Source of the DNA: Clostridia bacterium
Lineage (GTDB): Bacteria; Bacillota; Clostridia; Oscillospirales; Butyricicoccaceae
Direction of reading: 5' to 3'
Length of the DNA: 64,000 nt
NCBI GenBank assembly: GCA_017408485.1
Contig: JAFQUM010000004.1
Coordinates: 53,096 to 117,095 of the forward strand
In this document: one piece after another, positions 16,630 to 28,625 of the stretch
Layout: each line of letters begins with the position of its first letter
Position numbering within the stretch: position 1 is the first letter of the stretch
Program-made: the position numbers and the translations under genes
Notes under the pieces: model-generated
Told to the model about the DNA's origin: nothing
The model's input: only the letters and a program-made list of their open reading frames with translations
Database searches by the model: none

Positions 16630-16848
16630 CTATTTCTTTGGGTAGGGTTTTTCTGTATTTGTTCTGCACAGCAGATAATCCACACTGACTCCGTAAAAGT
16701 CTGCGAGCTTTTCTGCCAGCTCGAGGGGCAACGCTCTCTCCCCTCTCTCGTACTTTGAGTACAAGGATTGATCGCACATCAGATGATCTGCCACCTGCTG
16801 TTGGGTGAGGTCTTTATCTTCTCTCAGGTCCTTTATTCGTAATTTCAT
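16630..16848 (-). CDS. Small XRE-family HTH regulator (D), divergent from 55-aa gene
   Basis: 72 aa from MKLRIKDLREDKDLTQQQVA; an upstream ATG at 16869 has no ribosome site, while GGTGA sits 6 bp before 16848. Standard XRE HTH with YSKYERGERALPLELAEKL. Similar to regulator B. It is divergent from the 55-aa gene at 16993; two matching 15-bp palindromes in between, one lying inside that gene's promoter, make it the likely repressor of its partner. Confidence 0.87.
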   Translation of the reverse strand: MKLRIKDLREDKDLTQQQVADHLMCDQSLYSKYERGERALPLELAEKLADFYGVSVDYLLCRTNTEKPYPKK

Positions 16849-16874
16849 ACTTATCACCGAAATAAGCATAACTC

Positions 16875-16889
16875 AGGACAATTTGTCCT
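16875..16889. promoter_or_regulatory. Operator palindrome O1
   Basis: AGGACAATTTGTCCT, near-perfect 15-bp palindrome, centred 25 bp from O2. Confidence 0.75.
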
Positions 16890-16890
16890 A

Positions 16891-16919
16891 TTGACATTTA
16901 GGACTAATTGTCCTAAAAT
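16891..16919 (+). promoter_or_regulatory. Promoter of 55-aa gene copy 2
   Basis: Consensus TTGACA (16891-16896), 17-bp spacer, TAAAAT (16914-16919). Operator O2 fills the spacer, so bound repressor would block RNA polymerase directly. Confidence 0.8.
16900..16914. promoter_or_regulatory. Operator palindrome O2
   Basis: AGGACTAATTGTCCT, same consensus as O1, lying between the -35 and -10 boxes. Confidence 0.75.
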
Positions 16920-16992
16920 TATTTTGTTCTCTTACTATCATTTCTACATACACAAGCATTATGCGTAAAACTATCTGTCAGGAGGAAAAGAT

Positions 16993-17160
16993 ATGGACTT
17001 AAACTATTTTAAAGATCACCTTTGGGATATGCTGAACGATGACGATTGTTTCAATGTGCAGGATATTATTTCAAACGACAAGGAAAACAGCTTTGATGTT
17101 ATCGTTCACGACGAAAGCGTATTTCACATTGTTGTCAGCCAAAAATTGAAAATGCTCTAA
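16993..17160 (+). CDS. 55-aa acidic protein, XRE-module partner (copy 2)
   Basis: 55 residues beginning MDLNYFKDHLWDMLNDDD, with DIISNDKENSFDVIVHDES, clearly homologous to the protein at 9047-9214 along its whole length. The C-terminal ~10 residues differ. GGAGG (16981-16985) precedes the ATG. It has its own operator-controlled promoter and a terminator, so it is a single-gene transcript. Function unknown; it may counteract or complement the divergent XRE protein. Confidence 0.75.
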   Translation: MDLNYFKDHLWDMLNDDDCFNVQDIISNDKENSFDVIVHDESVFHIVVSQKLKML

Positions 17161-17164
17161 GACA

Positions 17165-17202
17165 AAAAAGTCATTACCGACAGTCAGCGGTAATGACTTT
17201 TT
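17165..17202 (+). terminator. Terminator after 55-aa gene copy 2
   Basis: AAAAAGTCATTACCG/CGGTAATGACTTTTT, perfect 15-bp stem. Confidence 0.88.
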
Positions 17203-17292
17203 CAGTATTCACGGAGAAAGATGAACTCCAAATACACAAAAATTATTCAGTGGATCAGATCATTTTTGTGCATTAATTTCCCTCTCCAAATC

Positions 17293-17322
17293 TTGACACT
17301 GCATATATTAAAGTAGTATAAT
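17293..17322 (+). promoter_or_regulatory. Promoter of the pyrimidine operon
   Basis: Consensus TTGACA, 18-bp spacer, TATAAT. The leader is only ~25 nt, with no PyrR-type attenuator hairpin, so control must act otherwise. Confidence 0.8.
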
Positions 17323-17354
17323 AATTTGAAGAATTAAGATGGGAGAGTAGGATT

Positions 17355-18614
17355 ATGAAGCAGGTCATTCGCGGCGCTCAAGTCTATATAAATAATCATC
17401 TTTCCAAGGCCGACGTGCTGATGCATGACGGACTTATTGCCGATATTTCTCCCGTTGTTGATTGTAGTGACGCTCAGGTTCTTGATTTTAATAATTGTGT
17501 TATTTTTCCCGGTCTCATTGATGTTCATGTTCATCTCAGAGAGCCGGGCTTTTCTTTTAAGGAAACCATCGCAGGTGGAACTGCCGCCGCCGCGGCGGGC
17601 GGTTACACCACCGTCTGCTCCATGCCCAACTTAAAGCCCGCACCCGACTCACCCGCTACCCTGCAGGAGCAACTTGACATTATTCAAAAGGACGCACTAG
17701 TCAAGGTTGTCCCCTACGGCACTATTACGGTGCAAAGAGCGGGCAAGGAGCTTGCCGATTTAGAAGGTATGGCGGACAAGGTTGCAGGCTTTTCCGATGA
17801 CGGAAGCGGCATACAGACCGCCGAGCTTATGCACAAGGCTATGCTTAAGGCACGATCGCTGGGCAAGATAATCGCGGCACATTGCGAGGATATGGCGCTT
17901 GTTCGCGGCGGCTGCATACACGACGGCGAGTTTGCTAAAGCCCACGATCTGCCGGGTATCTGCTCCGAAAGCGAATGGGGCCAGATAAAGCGCGACCTTG
18001 TGCTTGCAGATATAACCAAATGTAAATACCACGTTTGTCACATTTCCACCAAGGAAAGCGTTGAGCTTATCCGCAAGGCAAAGGCGGCGGGTGTGGATGT
18101 CACCTGCGAGACCGCGCCCCACTATCTTGTCTTTAACGATGGCGACCTGCTTGACGAGGGCAGATTCAAGATGAATCCGCCAATTCGTGAGGAATCCGAC
18201 AGACTGGCACTTTTAGAGGGCATAAAGGACGGCACTATAGATATGATAGCCACCGACCACGCACCCCACACCGAGGAGGAAAAGAGCCGCGGTCTGAAAA
18301 ACAGTGCAATGGGAATCGTGGGACTTGAGACCGCCTTTCCCGTGCTCTATACTGAGCTGGTCAAAAAGGGAGTTATCACCCTTGAAAAGCTTATTGAGCT
18401 GATGCACACAAATCCCTCAAACCGATTCGGTTTAGGCTCGCCCTTGGCGGTGGGAAACCCTGCCGACCTGTGCGTTTATGACCTTGAGGAAGAATACGAA
18501 ATAGACCCCGCCACCTTCAAGGGTGCAGGCAGAGCCACGCCCTTTGCAGGCAGAAGGGTTTTTGGAAGATGTAAGTTAACAATCGTGAACGGCAAAACCG
18601 TTCATTCAATATAA
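17355..18614 (+). CDS. pyrC: Dihydroorotase
   Basis: 419 aa, class I dihydroorotase, cyclising carbamoyl aspartate to dihydroorotate in UMP synthesis. Zinc ligands are in LIDVHVHLREPG (HxH and the substrate Arg), AAHCEDMAL and HVCHISTKESV; the catalytic Asp is in MIATDHAPHTEEEK. First gene of the pyr operon, 11 bp before carB. Confidence 0.95.
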   Translation: MKQVIRGAQVYINNHLSKADVLMHDGLIADISPVVDCSDAQVLDFNNCVIFPGLIDVHVHLREPGFSFKETIAGGTAAAAAGGYTTVCSMPNLKPAPDSPATLQEQLDIIQKDALVKVVPYGTITVQRAGKELADLEGMADKVAGFSDDGSGIQTAELMHKAMLKARSLGKIIAAHCEDMALVRGGCIHDGEFAKAHDLPGICSESEWGQIKRDLVLADITKCKYHVCHISTKESVELIRKAKAAGVDVTCETAPHYLVFNDGDLLDEGRFKMNPPIREESDRLALLEGIKDGTIDMIATDHAPHTEEEKSRGLKNSAMGIVGLETAFPVLYTELVKKGVITLEKLIELMHTNPSNRFGLGSPLAVGNPADLCVYDLEEEYEIDPATFKGAGRATPFAGRRVFGRCKLTIVNGKTVHSI

Positions 18615-18625
18615 AGGAGGACATT

Positions 18626-21600
18626 ATGCCAAAGCGTAAAGACATTAAGAAGATTTTAGTCATCGGTTCGGGCCCCATCGTTATCGGACAGGCCGCCGAG
18701 TTTGACTATGCAGGAACCCAGGCATGCATCGCCCTGAAGGAAGAGGGCTATGAGGTTGTTTTGGCTAACTCCAACCCCGCAACTATTATGACCGATGTTT
18801 CTATGGCGGATAAGGTGTATATGGAACCCCTTACCCTTGAATATATGGCACGTCTGCTTCGCTACGAGCGCCCCGACGCAATTTTGCCCGGAATCGGCGG
18901 TCAGACGGGACTTAACCTTGCAATGCAGCTTGCTCGCAAGGGTGTTCTTGCCGAATGTCAGGTAGAGCTGCTTGGCACAAGCAGTGAATCCATCGAAAAA
19001 GCGGAAGACCGCGAGATGTTCAAGCAGCTTTGTGAAGAGCTTGGCGAGCCTGTTCTGCCCTCTATCATTACCCACTCCGTCGACGAGGCGGTCATTGCCG
19101 CTCAAGAGATCGGCTACCCTGTAGTTTTGCGCCCCGCTTTCACCCTTGGCGGTACCGGCGGCGGCTTTGCCGATAACGAAGAAGAGCTGCGGGAGATAAT
19201 GATCCACGCTCTCGACCTTTCCCCGGTACATCAGGTCCTTGTTGAAAAGAGCGTAAAGGGCTACAAGGAGATCGAATACGAGGTCATGCGCGACGGCGAG
19301 GACAGAGCCATCGTAGTATGTAATATGGAAAACATCGACCCCGTCGGTGTTCACACAGGTGACTCCATCGTTGTTGCTCCCTGCCTGACCATCAGCGAGG
19401 AAGAAAATACCCGTATGAGTCAGAGCGCGCTGAAGATAATCCGCGCACTGAAGATCAAAGGCGGCTGTAATGTTCAGTATGCTCTCGATCCCGCTACAAG
19501 TAAATACTATCTCATCGAGGTCAACCCCCGCGTTTCCCGCTCCTCCGCTCTTGCATCCAAGGCAAGCGGCTATCCCATTGCCCGCGTAACCGCAAAGGTT
19601 GCAGTAGGAATGAACCTTGACGAGATAATTATTACCGACCGCGACGGCGCATTTGATCCTTCCCTTGATTATATCGTTACCAAGATGCCCCGATTCCCCT
19701 TTGATAAGTTTGCCGACGCTTCCAACAAGCTGGGCACACAGATGAAGGCGACGGGCGAGGTTATGAGCATCGGCAATAGCTACGAAGAAAGCTTGCTTAA
19801 GGCAGTACGCTCCCTTGAGACCGGTGTTTATCATCTGTGGATGGCAAAGTTTGACAACACCCCCACCGATGAGCTGCTTGAGTACTCCAAGGACGGAAGC
19901 GATGACCGCATCTTTGCGGTTGCTGAGCTTATCCGCCGCGGCACTCCCATTGAAACCATTGCCGACAAAACCAAGATAGTTGCATACTTCCTTGAAGGCA
20001 TTAAGAACATCATCGATATGGAAAAAGCCCTTGTCGCTGATGCGGGCAATATTGACCTGCTCAAAAAAGCAAAGATCATGGGTATTTCCGATAAGTTTAT
20101 TGCAAAGTTGTGGGGTACAAGCGAGCTTAAGGTATGGCAGCTGCGCAAGGATAACGACATTGCTCCCGACTATTGCATGATCGACACCTGCGCCAAGGAT
20201 GAAAACAGCTATATCCCCTATTTCTACTCATCCTATAGCGGCAAGAACCGTTCTATCGTCACACCCAAGAAAAAGATTCTCGTTCTCGGCTCAGGCCCCA
20301 TCCGTATCGGTCAGGGTGTTGAGTTCGACTACTCCACCGTTCACGCCGTCAAGACCATCAAGGCGGCAGGCTATGAGGCTATACTCATAAACAATAACCC
20401 CGAAACGGTTTCTACCGACTATACCACCTCGGACAAGCTCTACTTTGAGCCTCTTACCACCGAGGATGTTATGAATGTTATCGACTTTGAAAAGCCGGAA
20501 GGCGTTATCGCGTCTTTAGGCGGTCAGACCGCTATCAACCTGGCTCCCCACCTTATCGAGCGCGGCGTAAAGCTTATCGGTACGGGTATGGAGGCTATCG
20601 AGCGCGCCGAAAACCGCGACAGCTTTGAAAAGATAATGGAAGAGCTGCAGATCCCTCAGCCCAAGGGAACTGCCGTCACCAATATTGAGGACGGTGTTGC
20701 CGCCGCAAGGAGCATCGGCTACCCTGTTCTTGTTCGTCCCAGCTATGTTTTGGGCGGCAGAGCAATGCAGATAGTCAGCGACGAGCAGAGCCTGCGTCAC
20801 TATCTTAAGACCGCTGTTGCCATCGACGAGGATCAGCCCGTTCTGGTCGACAAATACATCTCCGGTAAGGAGTGCGAGGTCGACGCAGTTTGCGACGGGC
20901 GTGATGTATTCGTTCCCGGAATTATGGAGCACGTAGAGCGCACAGGCGTTCACTCCGGTGACTCCATCAGCGTATATCCCACCTTCTCCCTGTCCCAAAA
21001 GGTCAAAGAGATCATACTTGAATACACAAGGCAGTTGGGTCTTGGTATAGGAATCGTAGGTCTGTACAACATTCAGTTCATCGTTGACAAGGAAGAAAAT
21101 GTCTATGTCATCGAGGTCAACCCCCGCTCCTCCCGTACAGTTCCCTTTATTTCCAAGTCTACCGGCTGGCAGCTTGCCGACATTGGCACTCTTGCAATGC
21201 TGGGCACTTCCCTTAGGGAGCAGGGCATTACATCCATCTATCCCACCGAAAAGGATCGTTGGTACGTCAAGGTTCCCGCTTTCTCCTTCTCTAAGCTGAC
21301 AGGTATGGATACATATCTTTCCCCCGAAATGAAATCCACGGGCGAGGCAATCGGCTACGACCGCAGCCTGACCCGCGCACTGTATAAGGCACTTCAGGCA
21401 GGCGGAACAAGGGTAACAAATTACGGAACTCTGCTCGTTTCACTTGCCGATAAGGATAAAGAAGAGGCTCTGCCACTTGTTCGCCGCTTCTATAACCTTG
21501 GCTTCAATATCGAAGCAACCCACGGCACTGCTGTATTCCTTAAGGAACACGGCATTCGTACCCGTATCAAGAAAAAACTCAGCGAGGGCAGCACCGAGAT

Positions 21601-21801
21601 TCCCGACTCAATCCGCGCAGGCTATGTGACCTATGTTGTCAACACCCGCGAGGTAGGAAGTGACAGTCAGCAGTCCGACGGCGCATACATCCGTCGCTGT
21701 GCAGTTGAAAACAATGTTACAATGTTCACATCCCTTGATACTGTCCGCGTTCTTCTGGATGTTTTGGAAGAAACCACCCTTTCTATCTCTACTATCAACT
21801 C

Positions 21802-21805
<4 letters not shown>
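18626..21805 (+). CDS. carB: Carbamoyl phosphate synthase large subunit
   Basis: 1059 aa with the internally duplicated ATP-grasp architecture: KILVIGSGPIVIGQAAEFDY near the start and KILVLGSGPIRIGQGVEFDY from ~550. Makes carbamoyl phosphate from bicarbonate, 2 ATP and ammonia delivered by the small subunit. No carA is adjacent or elsewhere in the window. AAGGAGG precedes the ATG. Its last 4 bases overlap pyrK (ATGA), so translation is coupled. Confidence 0.96.
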
Positions 21806-23452
<1,647 letters not shown>

Positions 23453-23453
<1 letters not shown>

Positions 23454-24157
23454 TGGCAAGAGATGTAATTATAGCCTGCGACTTCCCCTCTAAGGCTGAT
23501 GTAATGAAATTTCTCGATCTTTTCACCGAGGAAAAGCCCTTTGTGAAGATAGGTATGGAGCTTTTCTATGCCGAAGGACCTTCCATTGTCCGCGAGATAA
23601 AGGAAAGGGGCCACAAAATATTCCTCGACCTTAAGCTTCACGATATACCCAATACAGTAAAGTCCGCTATGGCGGTGCTTCGCGATCTGGATGTTGACAT
23701 CACCAACCTCCACGCAAGCGGAACAGTTGCAATGATGGAAGCCGCCATTGAAGGTCTTACAAGACCCGACGGCACTCGCCCCCTGCTGATCGCAGTAACT
23801 CAGCTGACCAGTACAAGCGAGGAAAGAATGCGTGAGGATCTGCTCATCAACGCACCCATTGAGGATGTTGTTGCCCACTATGCACGCAATGCAAAAAAGG
23901 CAGGTCTTGACGGTGTAGTATGCTCACCCCTTGAAGCCGCAACCGTCCACGCAAACTGCGGAGACGGATTTATTACAGTAACCCCCGGTGTCCGTTTTGC
24001 CGATGGCGATGTAGGCGATCAGTCCCGCGTTACCACCCCCGCCCGCGCCCGCGAGATCGGCTCTGATTATATAGTAGTGGGCAGACCTATAATCAAGGCT
24101 GCCGACCCCGTAGCCGCATACCGCCGCTGCGTAAACGAGTTTGTGAAGGGAGAATAA
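23453..24157 (+). CDS. pyrF: Orotidine 5'-phosphate decarboxylase
   Basis: 234 aa, last step to UMP. Signature catalytic Asp-Lys-Asp array in [14 protein letters not shown]-terminal [10 protein letters not shown], and the C-terminal phosphate-binding [12 protein letters not shown]-barrel length is normal for the bacterial family. Fifth gene of the operon; TAGGAGG of the overlapping pyrD end provides its ribosome site. Confidence 0.95.
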
Positions 24158-24161
24158 TAAA

Positions 24162-24833
24162 ATGGCAAAGAGAGCAAAGCTGTATAACCCCGAATCCAAA
24201 AAGCAGATCGCAACCTATCTGCTCAAGATAGGCTCTGTATTTTTCCGTCCCGATGAGCCTTTCACCTGGGCAAGCGGAATCAAGAGTCCCATCTATTGCG
24301 ATAACCGTCTCATTCTCACCGCACCCGAGGTTCGTGCCGAGGTAGAGAACACAATGGCCGCAGTAGTTCACGATTTTTATCCCGATGCAGAGGTACTGAT
24401 GGGCACTGCAACCGCAGGTATTGCTCACGCAGCAATTGCCGCCGCAATACTTGATCTGCCCATGGGTTACGTCAGAAGCGGTGCTAAGGATCACGGAAGA
24501 CAGAACCGCATCGAAGGCAAGCTTGAAAAGGGACAAAAGGTCGTTGTCATCGAGGACCTTATCTCCACAGGCGGAAGCGCCATTGAGGCAGTCGAGGCTC
24601 TGCGCGAGGCAGGTGCCGAGGTGCTGGGCATTGCATCCATCTTTACTTATGGAATGCAAAAGGGCTTGGATAAGCTGGCTGCTGCAAATGTTAAGAACAT
24701 TTCTATCACCGATTTTGATACCATCGCTCAGGTAGCCGCTGAAGAAGGCTACATCAAGCAGGAAGATATTGCCCGCCTTATAGCTTTCAGAAACAACCCC
24801 TCCGACGAAAGCTGGATCGGGGGCGCTAAATGA
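24162..24833 (+). CDS. pyrE: Orotate phosphoribosyltransferase
   Basis: 223 aa, adds ribose-5-phosphate from PRPP to orotate. PRPP-binding motif [14 protein letters not shown] and the catalytic Lys-rich loop in [17 protein letters not shown]. Stop overlaps pyrB start by 4 bp (ATGA). Confidence 0.94.
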   Translation: MAKRAKLYNPESKKQIATYLLKIGSVFFRPDEPFTWASGIKSPIYCDNRLILTAPEVRAEVENTMAAVVHDFYPDAEVLMGTATAGIAHAAIAAAILDLPMGYVRSGAKDHGRQNRIEGKLEKGQKVVVIEDLISTGGSAIEAVEALREAGAEVLGIASIFTYGMQKGLDKLAAANVKNISITDFDTIAQVAAEEGYIKQEDIARLIAFRNNPSDESWIGGAK

Positions 24834-25741
24834 GAAGTCTTATCGACATAGTAAATCTGTCCACTCAGGAAATAGATGAGCTTATCGCCGTTGCTCAGGA
24901 TATTATGGCAAACCCCTCTAAATATGCAGAGAAATGCCGCGGCAAGAAGCTTGCCACACTGTTTTTTGAACCCTCCACCCGTACCCGCCTTTCCTTTGAA
25001 GCGGCTATGTACGAGCTGGGCGGCAACGTGCTTGGCTTTTCTGAGGCGAGCAGCTCTTCTTCCGCAAAGGGCGAAAGCGTATCCGATACCATTCGCGTTG
25101 TAAGCGGCTATGCCGATATTATCGCCATGCGCCATCCCAAGGAGGGCGCGCCCTTGGCGGCAACCTTTGTTTCCAATGTGCCCATCATCAATGCGGGCGA
25201 CGGCGGACACAATCACCCCACTCAAACACTTACCGACCTGCTGACCATCAAAAAGGAAAAAGGCACTCTCGATAACCTGACCATCGGTTGCTGCGGCGAC
25301 CTGAAGTTCGGCAGAACGGTGCATTCCTTGGTCAAGGCATTGCAGAGATATCAAGGCATCAAGTTTGTGTTTATCTCTCCCGAGGAGCTTCGCATCCCCG
25401 ATTATCTCCGCTACGAGCTTCAGAAGGCAGGCGCTGATTTTGTAGAGGTGCAAAAGCTTGACGAGGCAATTCCCCAGCTGGATATTCTGTATATGACAAG
25501 GGTTCAGCGGGAGCGCTTCTTCAACGAGGCTGATTATATCCGCCTGAAGGATACATATATTCTCGACAGCGAAAAGCTGCAAAACGCAAAATCCGATCTG
25601 TCCATCCTTCATCCCCTGCCCCGTGTAAACGAGATATCTACCGAGATAGACAACGACCCCCGCGCCTGCTATTTCAGACAGGCACTTTACGGAAAATATA
25701 TCCGTATGGCTCTTATCCTCAAGCTTTTGGAGGTGGAATAA
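24830..25741 (+). CDS. pyrB: Aspartate carbamoyltransferase, catalytic subunit
   Basis: 303 aa. Carbamoyl-phosphate loop [13 protein letters not shown], mobile loop Ser/Lys in [14 protein letters not shown], aspartate-side motif [10 protein letters not shown] and the C-terminal HPLPRVNEI. The next codon after its stop starts pyrI, giving tight 1:1 coupling of catalytic and regulatory chains. Confidence 0.95.
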   Translation: MRSLIDIVNLSTQEIDELIAVAQDIMANPSKYAEKCRGKKLATLFFEPSTRTRLSFEAAMYELGGNVLGFSEASSSSSAKGESVSDTIRVVSGYADIIAMRHPKEGAPLAATFVSNVPIINAGDGGHNHPTQTLTDLLTIKKEKGTLDNLTIGCCGDLKFGRTVHSLVKALQRYQGIKFVFISPEELRIPDYLRYELQKAGADFVEVQKLDEAIPQLDILYMTRVQRERFFNEADYIRLKDTYILDSEKLQNAKSDLSILHPLPRVNEISTEIDNDPRACYFRQALYGKYIRMALILKLLEVE

Positions 25742-26161
25742 ATGATTTCTGTAGGAGCAATTACCAACGGCGTAGTCATTGACCATATCCCCTCGGGTTG
25801 TGGAATGGAAATATACCACCTGCTCAATCTGGATCAGGCACAGTGCGAGGTAGTGTTTATCAAAAATGTTCCCAGCGAGAAAATGGGCAGAAAAGACATT
25901 TTAAAGATAAACGATGCTATCGACCTTAATTTTGATGTGCTTGGATATATCGATCCCGATATCACCATCAACATCATTCGTGACGGAAAGATAATCAAAA
26001 AAGCTCGACTGGAGCTTCCCGAAAAGATAACCGATGTTATCAAGTGCAAAAATCCCCGTTGCATAACAAGCACCGAGCCCGCACTCCACCACGAGTTCAG
26101 ATTGGCAGACCGCGAAAAGGGCATCTACAGATGCATCTATTGCGACTCTTCCGCAAAGTGA
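25742..26161 (+). CDS. pyrI: Aspartate carbamoyltransferase, regulatory subunit
   Basis: 139 aa. N-terminal allosteric nucleotide domain (ITNGVVIDHIPSGCGMEIY) and a C-terminal zinc domain with four Cys (CKNPRCITS and YRCIYCDS) that contacts PyrB. Confers CTP/ATP feedback control in this family. Last gene of the operon, followed by a strong terminator. With no attenuator seen, this allostery may be a main control point (inference). Confidence 0.95.
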   Translation: MISVGAITNGVVIDHIPSGCGMEIYHLLNLDQAQCEVVFIKNVPSEKMGRKDILKINDAIDLNFDVLGYIDPDITINIIRDGKIIKKARLELPEKITDVIKCKNPRCITSTEPALHHEFRLADREKGIYRCIYCDSSAK

Positions 26162-26168
26162 ATAGGAC

Positions 26169-26198
26169 AAAAGCCGATGAGTAATCTCATCGGCTTTT
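26169..26198 (+). terminator. Terminator of the pyr operon
   Basis: AAAAGCCGATGAG-taat-CTCATCGGCTTTT, perfect 13-bp stem with T-run. Confidence 0.92.
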
Positions 26199-26202
26199 TG
26201 TG

Positions 26203-26260
26203 TTAATTCATGCGCCGTAAACGCAATTCATCCTTATCCGACGCGAAAGGCGCGATTTTA
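26203..26260. repeat. Short AATTCAT hairpin array fragment
   Basis: Two AATTCAT linkers bracket GCGccgtaaaCGC, followed by GACGCGAAAGGCGCG and an ATTTTA end. It matches the right-half style of the arrays at 2831 and 54745. Confidence 0.7.
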
Positions 26261-26261
26261 T

Positions 26262-26290
26262 TTGATTTATATCTCTATGATGGTTATAAT
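26262..26290 (+). promoter_or_regulatory. Promoter of Sapep-type dipeptidase
   Basis: TTGATT, 17-bp spacer, TATAAT. Confidence 0.7.
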
Positions 26291-26309
26291 ATATTTGAGG
26301 TGAATTACT

Positions 26310-27731
26310 ATGGATAGGCTTTTAGAGCAAAAGGTTGACAAGTTTTTAGAGGAAAATCGTGATAATATAATCAATGACATAACAAGAATGTGCCGCATTC
26401 CCGCGGTGCGCGGTGAGGCTCTGCCCGATGAGCCCTTCGGCAAGGATTGTGCCGATGCCCTTCGTCTTGCGGTAAAGATAGGCGAGGAGATGGGCTTTAA
26501 GACCGAAAGCTATGTTTCTCAGGGCTACGCCCTGGTCTCCTATGGTGATGGCGACAAGACCATAGGCTTTTTGGGACATACCGATGTTGTCCCCGCAGGC
26601 GACGGCTGGACAATGAGCGAGCCTTTTGAGCCTAAGTTAGTTGACGGCAGACTTTACGGCAGGGGTGTTATGGACAATAAGGCGGGTGTTGCCGCCGGCT
26701 ATTATGTGATGAAAGCCGCCCGCGACCTTAATCTGCCCATCAAATCAAAGCTTCTCACTGTTGTGGGCAACTGCGAAGAAACGGGAATGGAGGATATGGA
26801 CAACTTTTCCGCTCAGCAGCCTGCTCCCGATGTTTGCCTTGTTGCCGACGGAAGCTTCCCCGTCTGTTATGGTGAAAAGCACATCGTTTATGGGCATTTT
26901 ACCGCAAATAAGGCATTTGAGCAGATAATTTCCATAAATGGCGGTACAGTTATCAACGCAGTGCCCGCCTCCGCAAATGCCGAAATTAAGAGCACTCCCG
27001 CACTGAAAGCAGAGCTCGAGGAGCTGTGCGCTTGCCGCGAGGGACTGAGCATTACCGAAAACGAAAGCATTATTACATTGACCGCGGCGGGACTTTCATC
27101 CCACGCAAGCAACCCTCATAAGGGAAAGAATGCCTTGGGAATATTGGTTTCTGCCCTTTATGACTGCAAGTCACTTTGCGAAAATGACCGCAGCATTCTT
27201 AATGTGGTGAATACATCCTTGAAGGATTGCTACGGCGAAGCGCTTGGCGTGGCACATTCCGACGAGAAAATGGGCAAGACCACACTTTCCCCCGATATTG
27301 CCGAAACAAACAACGGCATACTGACCGTCAAGGTGGATATGCGCGTATGCTGCTCTATCAGCGGCGATGAGATGCTGCAAAGGGTCACATCTGCCTTTGA
27401 AAGGGGCGGATACAAGCAGATATACAGCCATATCAGTGAAGGATATTTTATCGACCCCGATGGAGAGATAATTTCCTCCATTATGGATATTTATCGCGAT
27501 GTAACGGGAGAAAAGGATGCACAACCCTACACTATGGGCGGCGGCACCTACGCAAGACGGGTCAAAAATGCCTTTGTCTGCGGTCCCACTTTCCCTAACA
27601 GAGTATATAGCCCCGCTTTAGGTCACGGAGCCATCCATCAGCCCGATGAAAATATGGTCATTGACGATTTTATGCAGGCAATGAAAATATATATACTGTC
27701 CACGGTTTATGTGGACAAGGCGATAAACTAA
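26310..27731 (+). CDS. Sapep/PepV-type M20 dipeptidase
   Basis: 473 aa, cytosolic zinc dipeptidase. First metal His in FLGHTDVVPAGDGW, bridging Asp in YGRGVMDNKAG, catalytic Glu in GNCEETGMED, and a C-terminal metal His in LGHGAIHQPDE. The insert lid domain makes it long, as in PepV. GAGGTG precedes the ATG. The RuvX gene follows closely. It differs from the membrane-anchored M20 at 4605. Confidence 0.9.
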   Translation: MDRLLEQKVDKFLEENRDNIINDITRMCRIPAVRGEALPDEPFGKDCADALRLAVKIGEEMGFKTESYVSQGYALVSYGDGDKTIGFLGHTDVVPAGDGWTMSEPFEPKLVDGRLYGRGVMDNKAGVAAGYYVMKAARDLNLPIKSKLLTVVGNCEETGMEDMDNFSAQQPAPDVCLVADGSFPVCYGEKHIVYGHFTANKAFEQIISINGGTVINAVPASANAEIKSTPALKAELEELCACREGLSITENESIITLTAAGLSSHASNPHKGKNALGILVSALYDCKSLCENDRSILNVVNTSLKDCYGEALGVAHSDEKMGKTTLSPDIAETNNGILTVKVDMRVCCSISGDEMLQRVTSAFERGGYKQIYSHISEGYFIDPDGEIISSIMDIYRDVTGEKDAQPYTMGGGTYARRVKNAFVCGPTFPNRVYSPALGHGAIHQPDENMVIDDFMQAMKIYILSTVYVDKAIN

Positions 27732-27747
27732 AAGGACGGTGTTTTGT

Positions 27748-28161
27748 TTGAAGATTGCCGCTGTTGATCTTGGTGATGTGCGTACAGGTCTTGCATTTTC
27801 CGACCTGACGGGATTTATTGCAGGCAGAGCGGTTACCCTTACCGCCAATTCCCGAGCAGAGCTTGTGGAAAAGATATGTGCCGAGCTGAAGGCGGAACGC
27901 GCCGAAAAGGTGGTGGTAGGTCTACCCCTTAATATGGACGGAAGCGAGGGTGACCGCGCGCTGAAAGCCAAGGCTTTTGCCGAAATACTCCGCGACGCTT
28001 GCGGATTGCCCGTTGTAATGTGGGACGAGCGGGGCACCTCGGTGACCGCAAACCGACTGCTTTCAGATGCGGGTAAAAAGCGTGGCAAGCAAAGACAAAA
28101 GGTGGATGCGGTTGCCGCAAGCATAATTCTGCAAAGCTTTTTAGATGCCAACCCCCGCTGA
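27748..28161 (+). CDS. ruvX: RuvX/YqgF family Holliday-junction resolvase-like protein
   Basis: 137 aa, RNase H fold; in the family it acts in pre-16S rRNA 5'-end maturation and perhaps junction resolution. Catalytic Asp in IAAVDLGDVRTG, Glu/nucleotide region VVVGLPLNMDGSEG, and the DERGTSVTA motif with the last acidic residues at KVDAVAA. The start is TTG at 27748, 8 bp after AAAGGACGG; a GTG at 27739 would sit inside that site. Confidence 0.92.
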   Translation: MKIAAVDLGDVRTGLAFSDLTGFIAGRAVTLTANSRAELVEKICAELKAERAEKVVVGLPLNMDGSEGDRALKAKAFAEILRDACGLPVVMWDERGTSVTANRLLSDAGKKRGKQRQKVDAVAASIILQSFLDANPR

Positions 28162-28180
28162 ATAATTGAAGAAGAATTGC

Positions 28181-28210
28181 AAAAACTACCTGCATAAGCG
28201 GGTAGTTTTT
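28181..28210 (+). terminator. Terminator after ruvX
   Basis: AAAAACTACC/GGTAGTTTTT stem with T-run. Confidence 0.82.
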
Positions 28211-28250
28211 TGATATTTTCGCTGAGCAGCGGTGCGGCGCAGTATTCAGC

Positions 28251-28625
28251 GTGAAGGGTGTGTTTTACATCAAAACTAATACAAAACTTACAGCCTCTGG
28301 GGCTATGGCAGGTATAGTCAACGGTCTCTTAGGCTCAGGCGGCGGGATAATCTTAGTTCCGCTGTTTTTGTCTTGGATAAAGCTGGATGGCAAAAAAGCC
28401 TTCGCCACCTCGGTATCGGTGACACTGCCAATGTCACTTGCCACTATGGCAGTCTGTTTTTTCGGCGGAAATATACCCTCCTTTTCAAAGGCACTTCCCT
28501 ATCTTATAGGCGGCGGTGTGGGAGGAATCATCGCGGGCACGCTGCTTAAAAAGCTACCCACCCTTTGGCTCAGGCGCATTTTCGGCGCACTTTTAATAAT
28601 AGGCGGAGTGAAAACATTTCTATGA
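28251..28625 (+). CDS. TauE/SafE family permease, N-terminal half protein
   Basis: About 124 aa, four hydrophobic helices. GIVNGLLGSGGGIILVPLF is the repeated TauE/SafE signature. The start is uncertain (GTG 28251 or GTG 28260; neither has a clean ribosome site, and the region looks like repeat debris). It overlaps the second half-gene by 4 bp (ATGA). Together the two halves match a whole sulfite/organosulfonate exporter. Confidence 0.78.
   Translation: MKGVFYIKTNTKLTASGAMAGIVNGLLGSGGGIILVPLFLSWIKLDGKKAFATSVSVTLPMSLATMAVCFFGGNIPSFSKALPYLIGGGVGGIIAGTLLKKLPTLWLRRIFGALLIIGGVKTFL

Noticed and set aside
17323..17354. PyrR attenuator in the pyr leader
   Set aside because: Only about 30 nt lie between promoter and pyrC, with no anti-terminator or terminator pair.
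18656..19834. Long minus-strand frame (392 codons) opposite carB
   Set aside because: Shadow of carB, whose motifs are complete.
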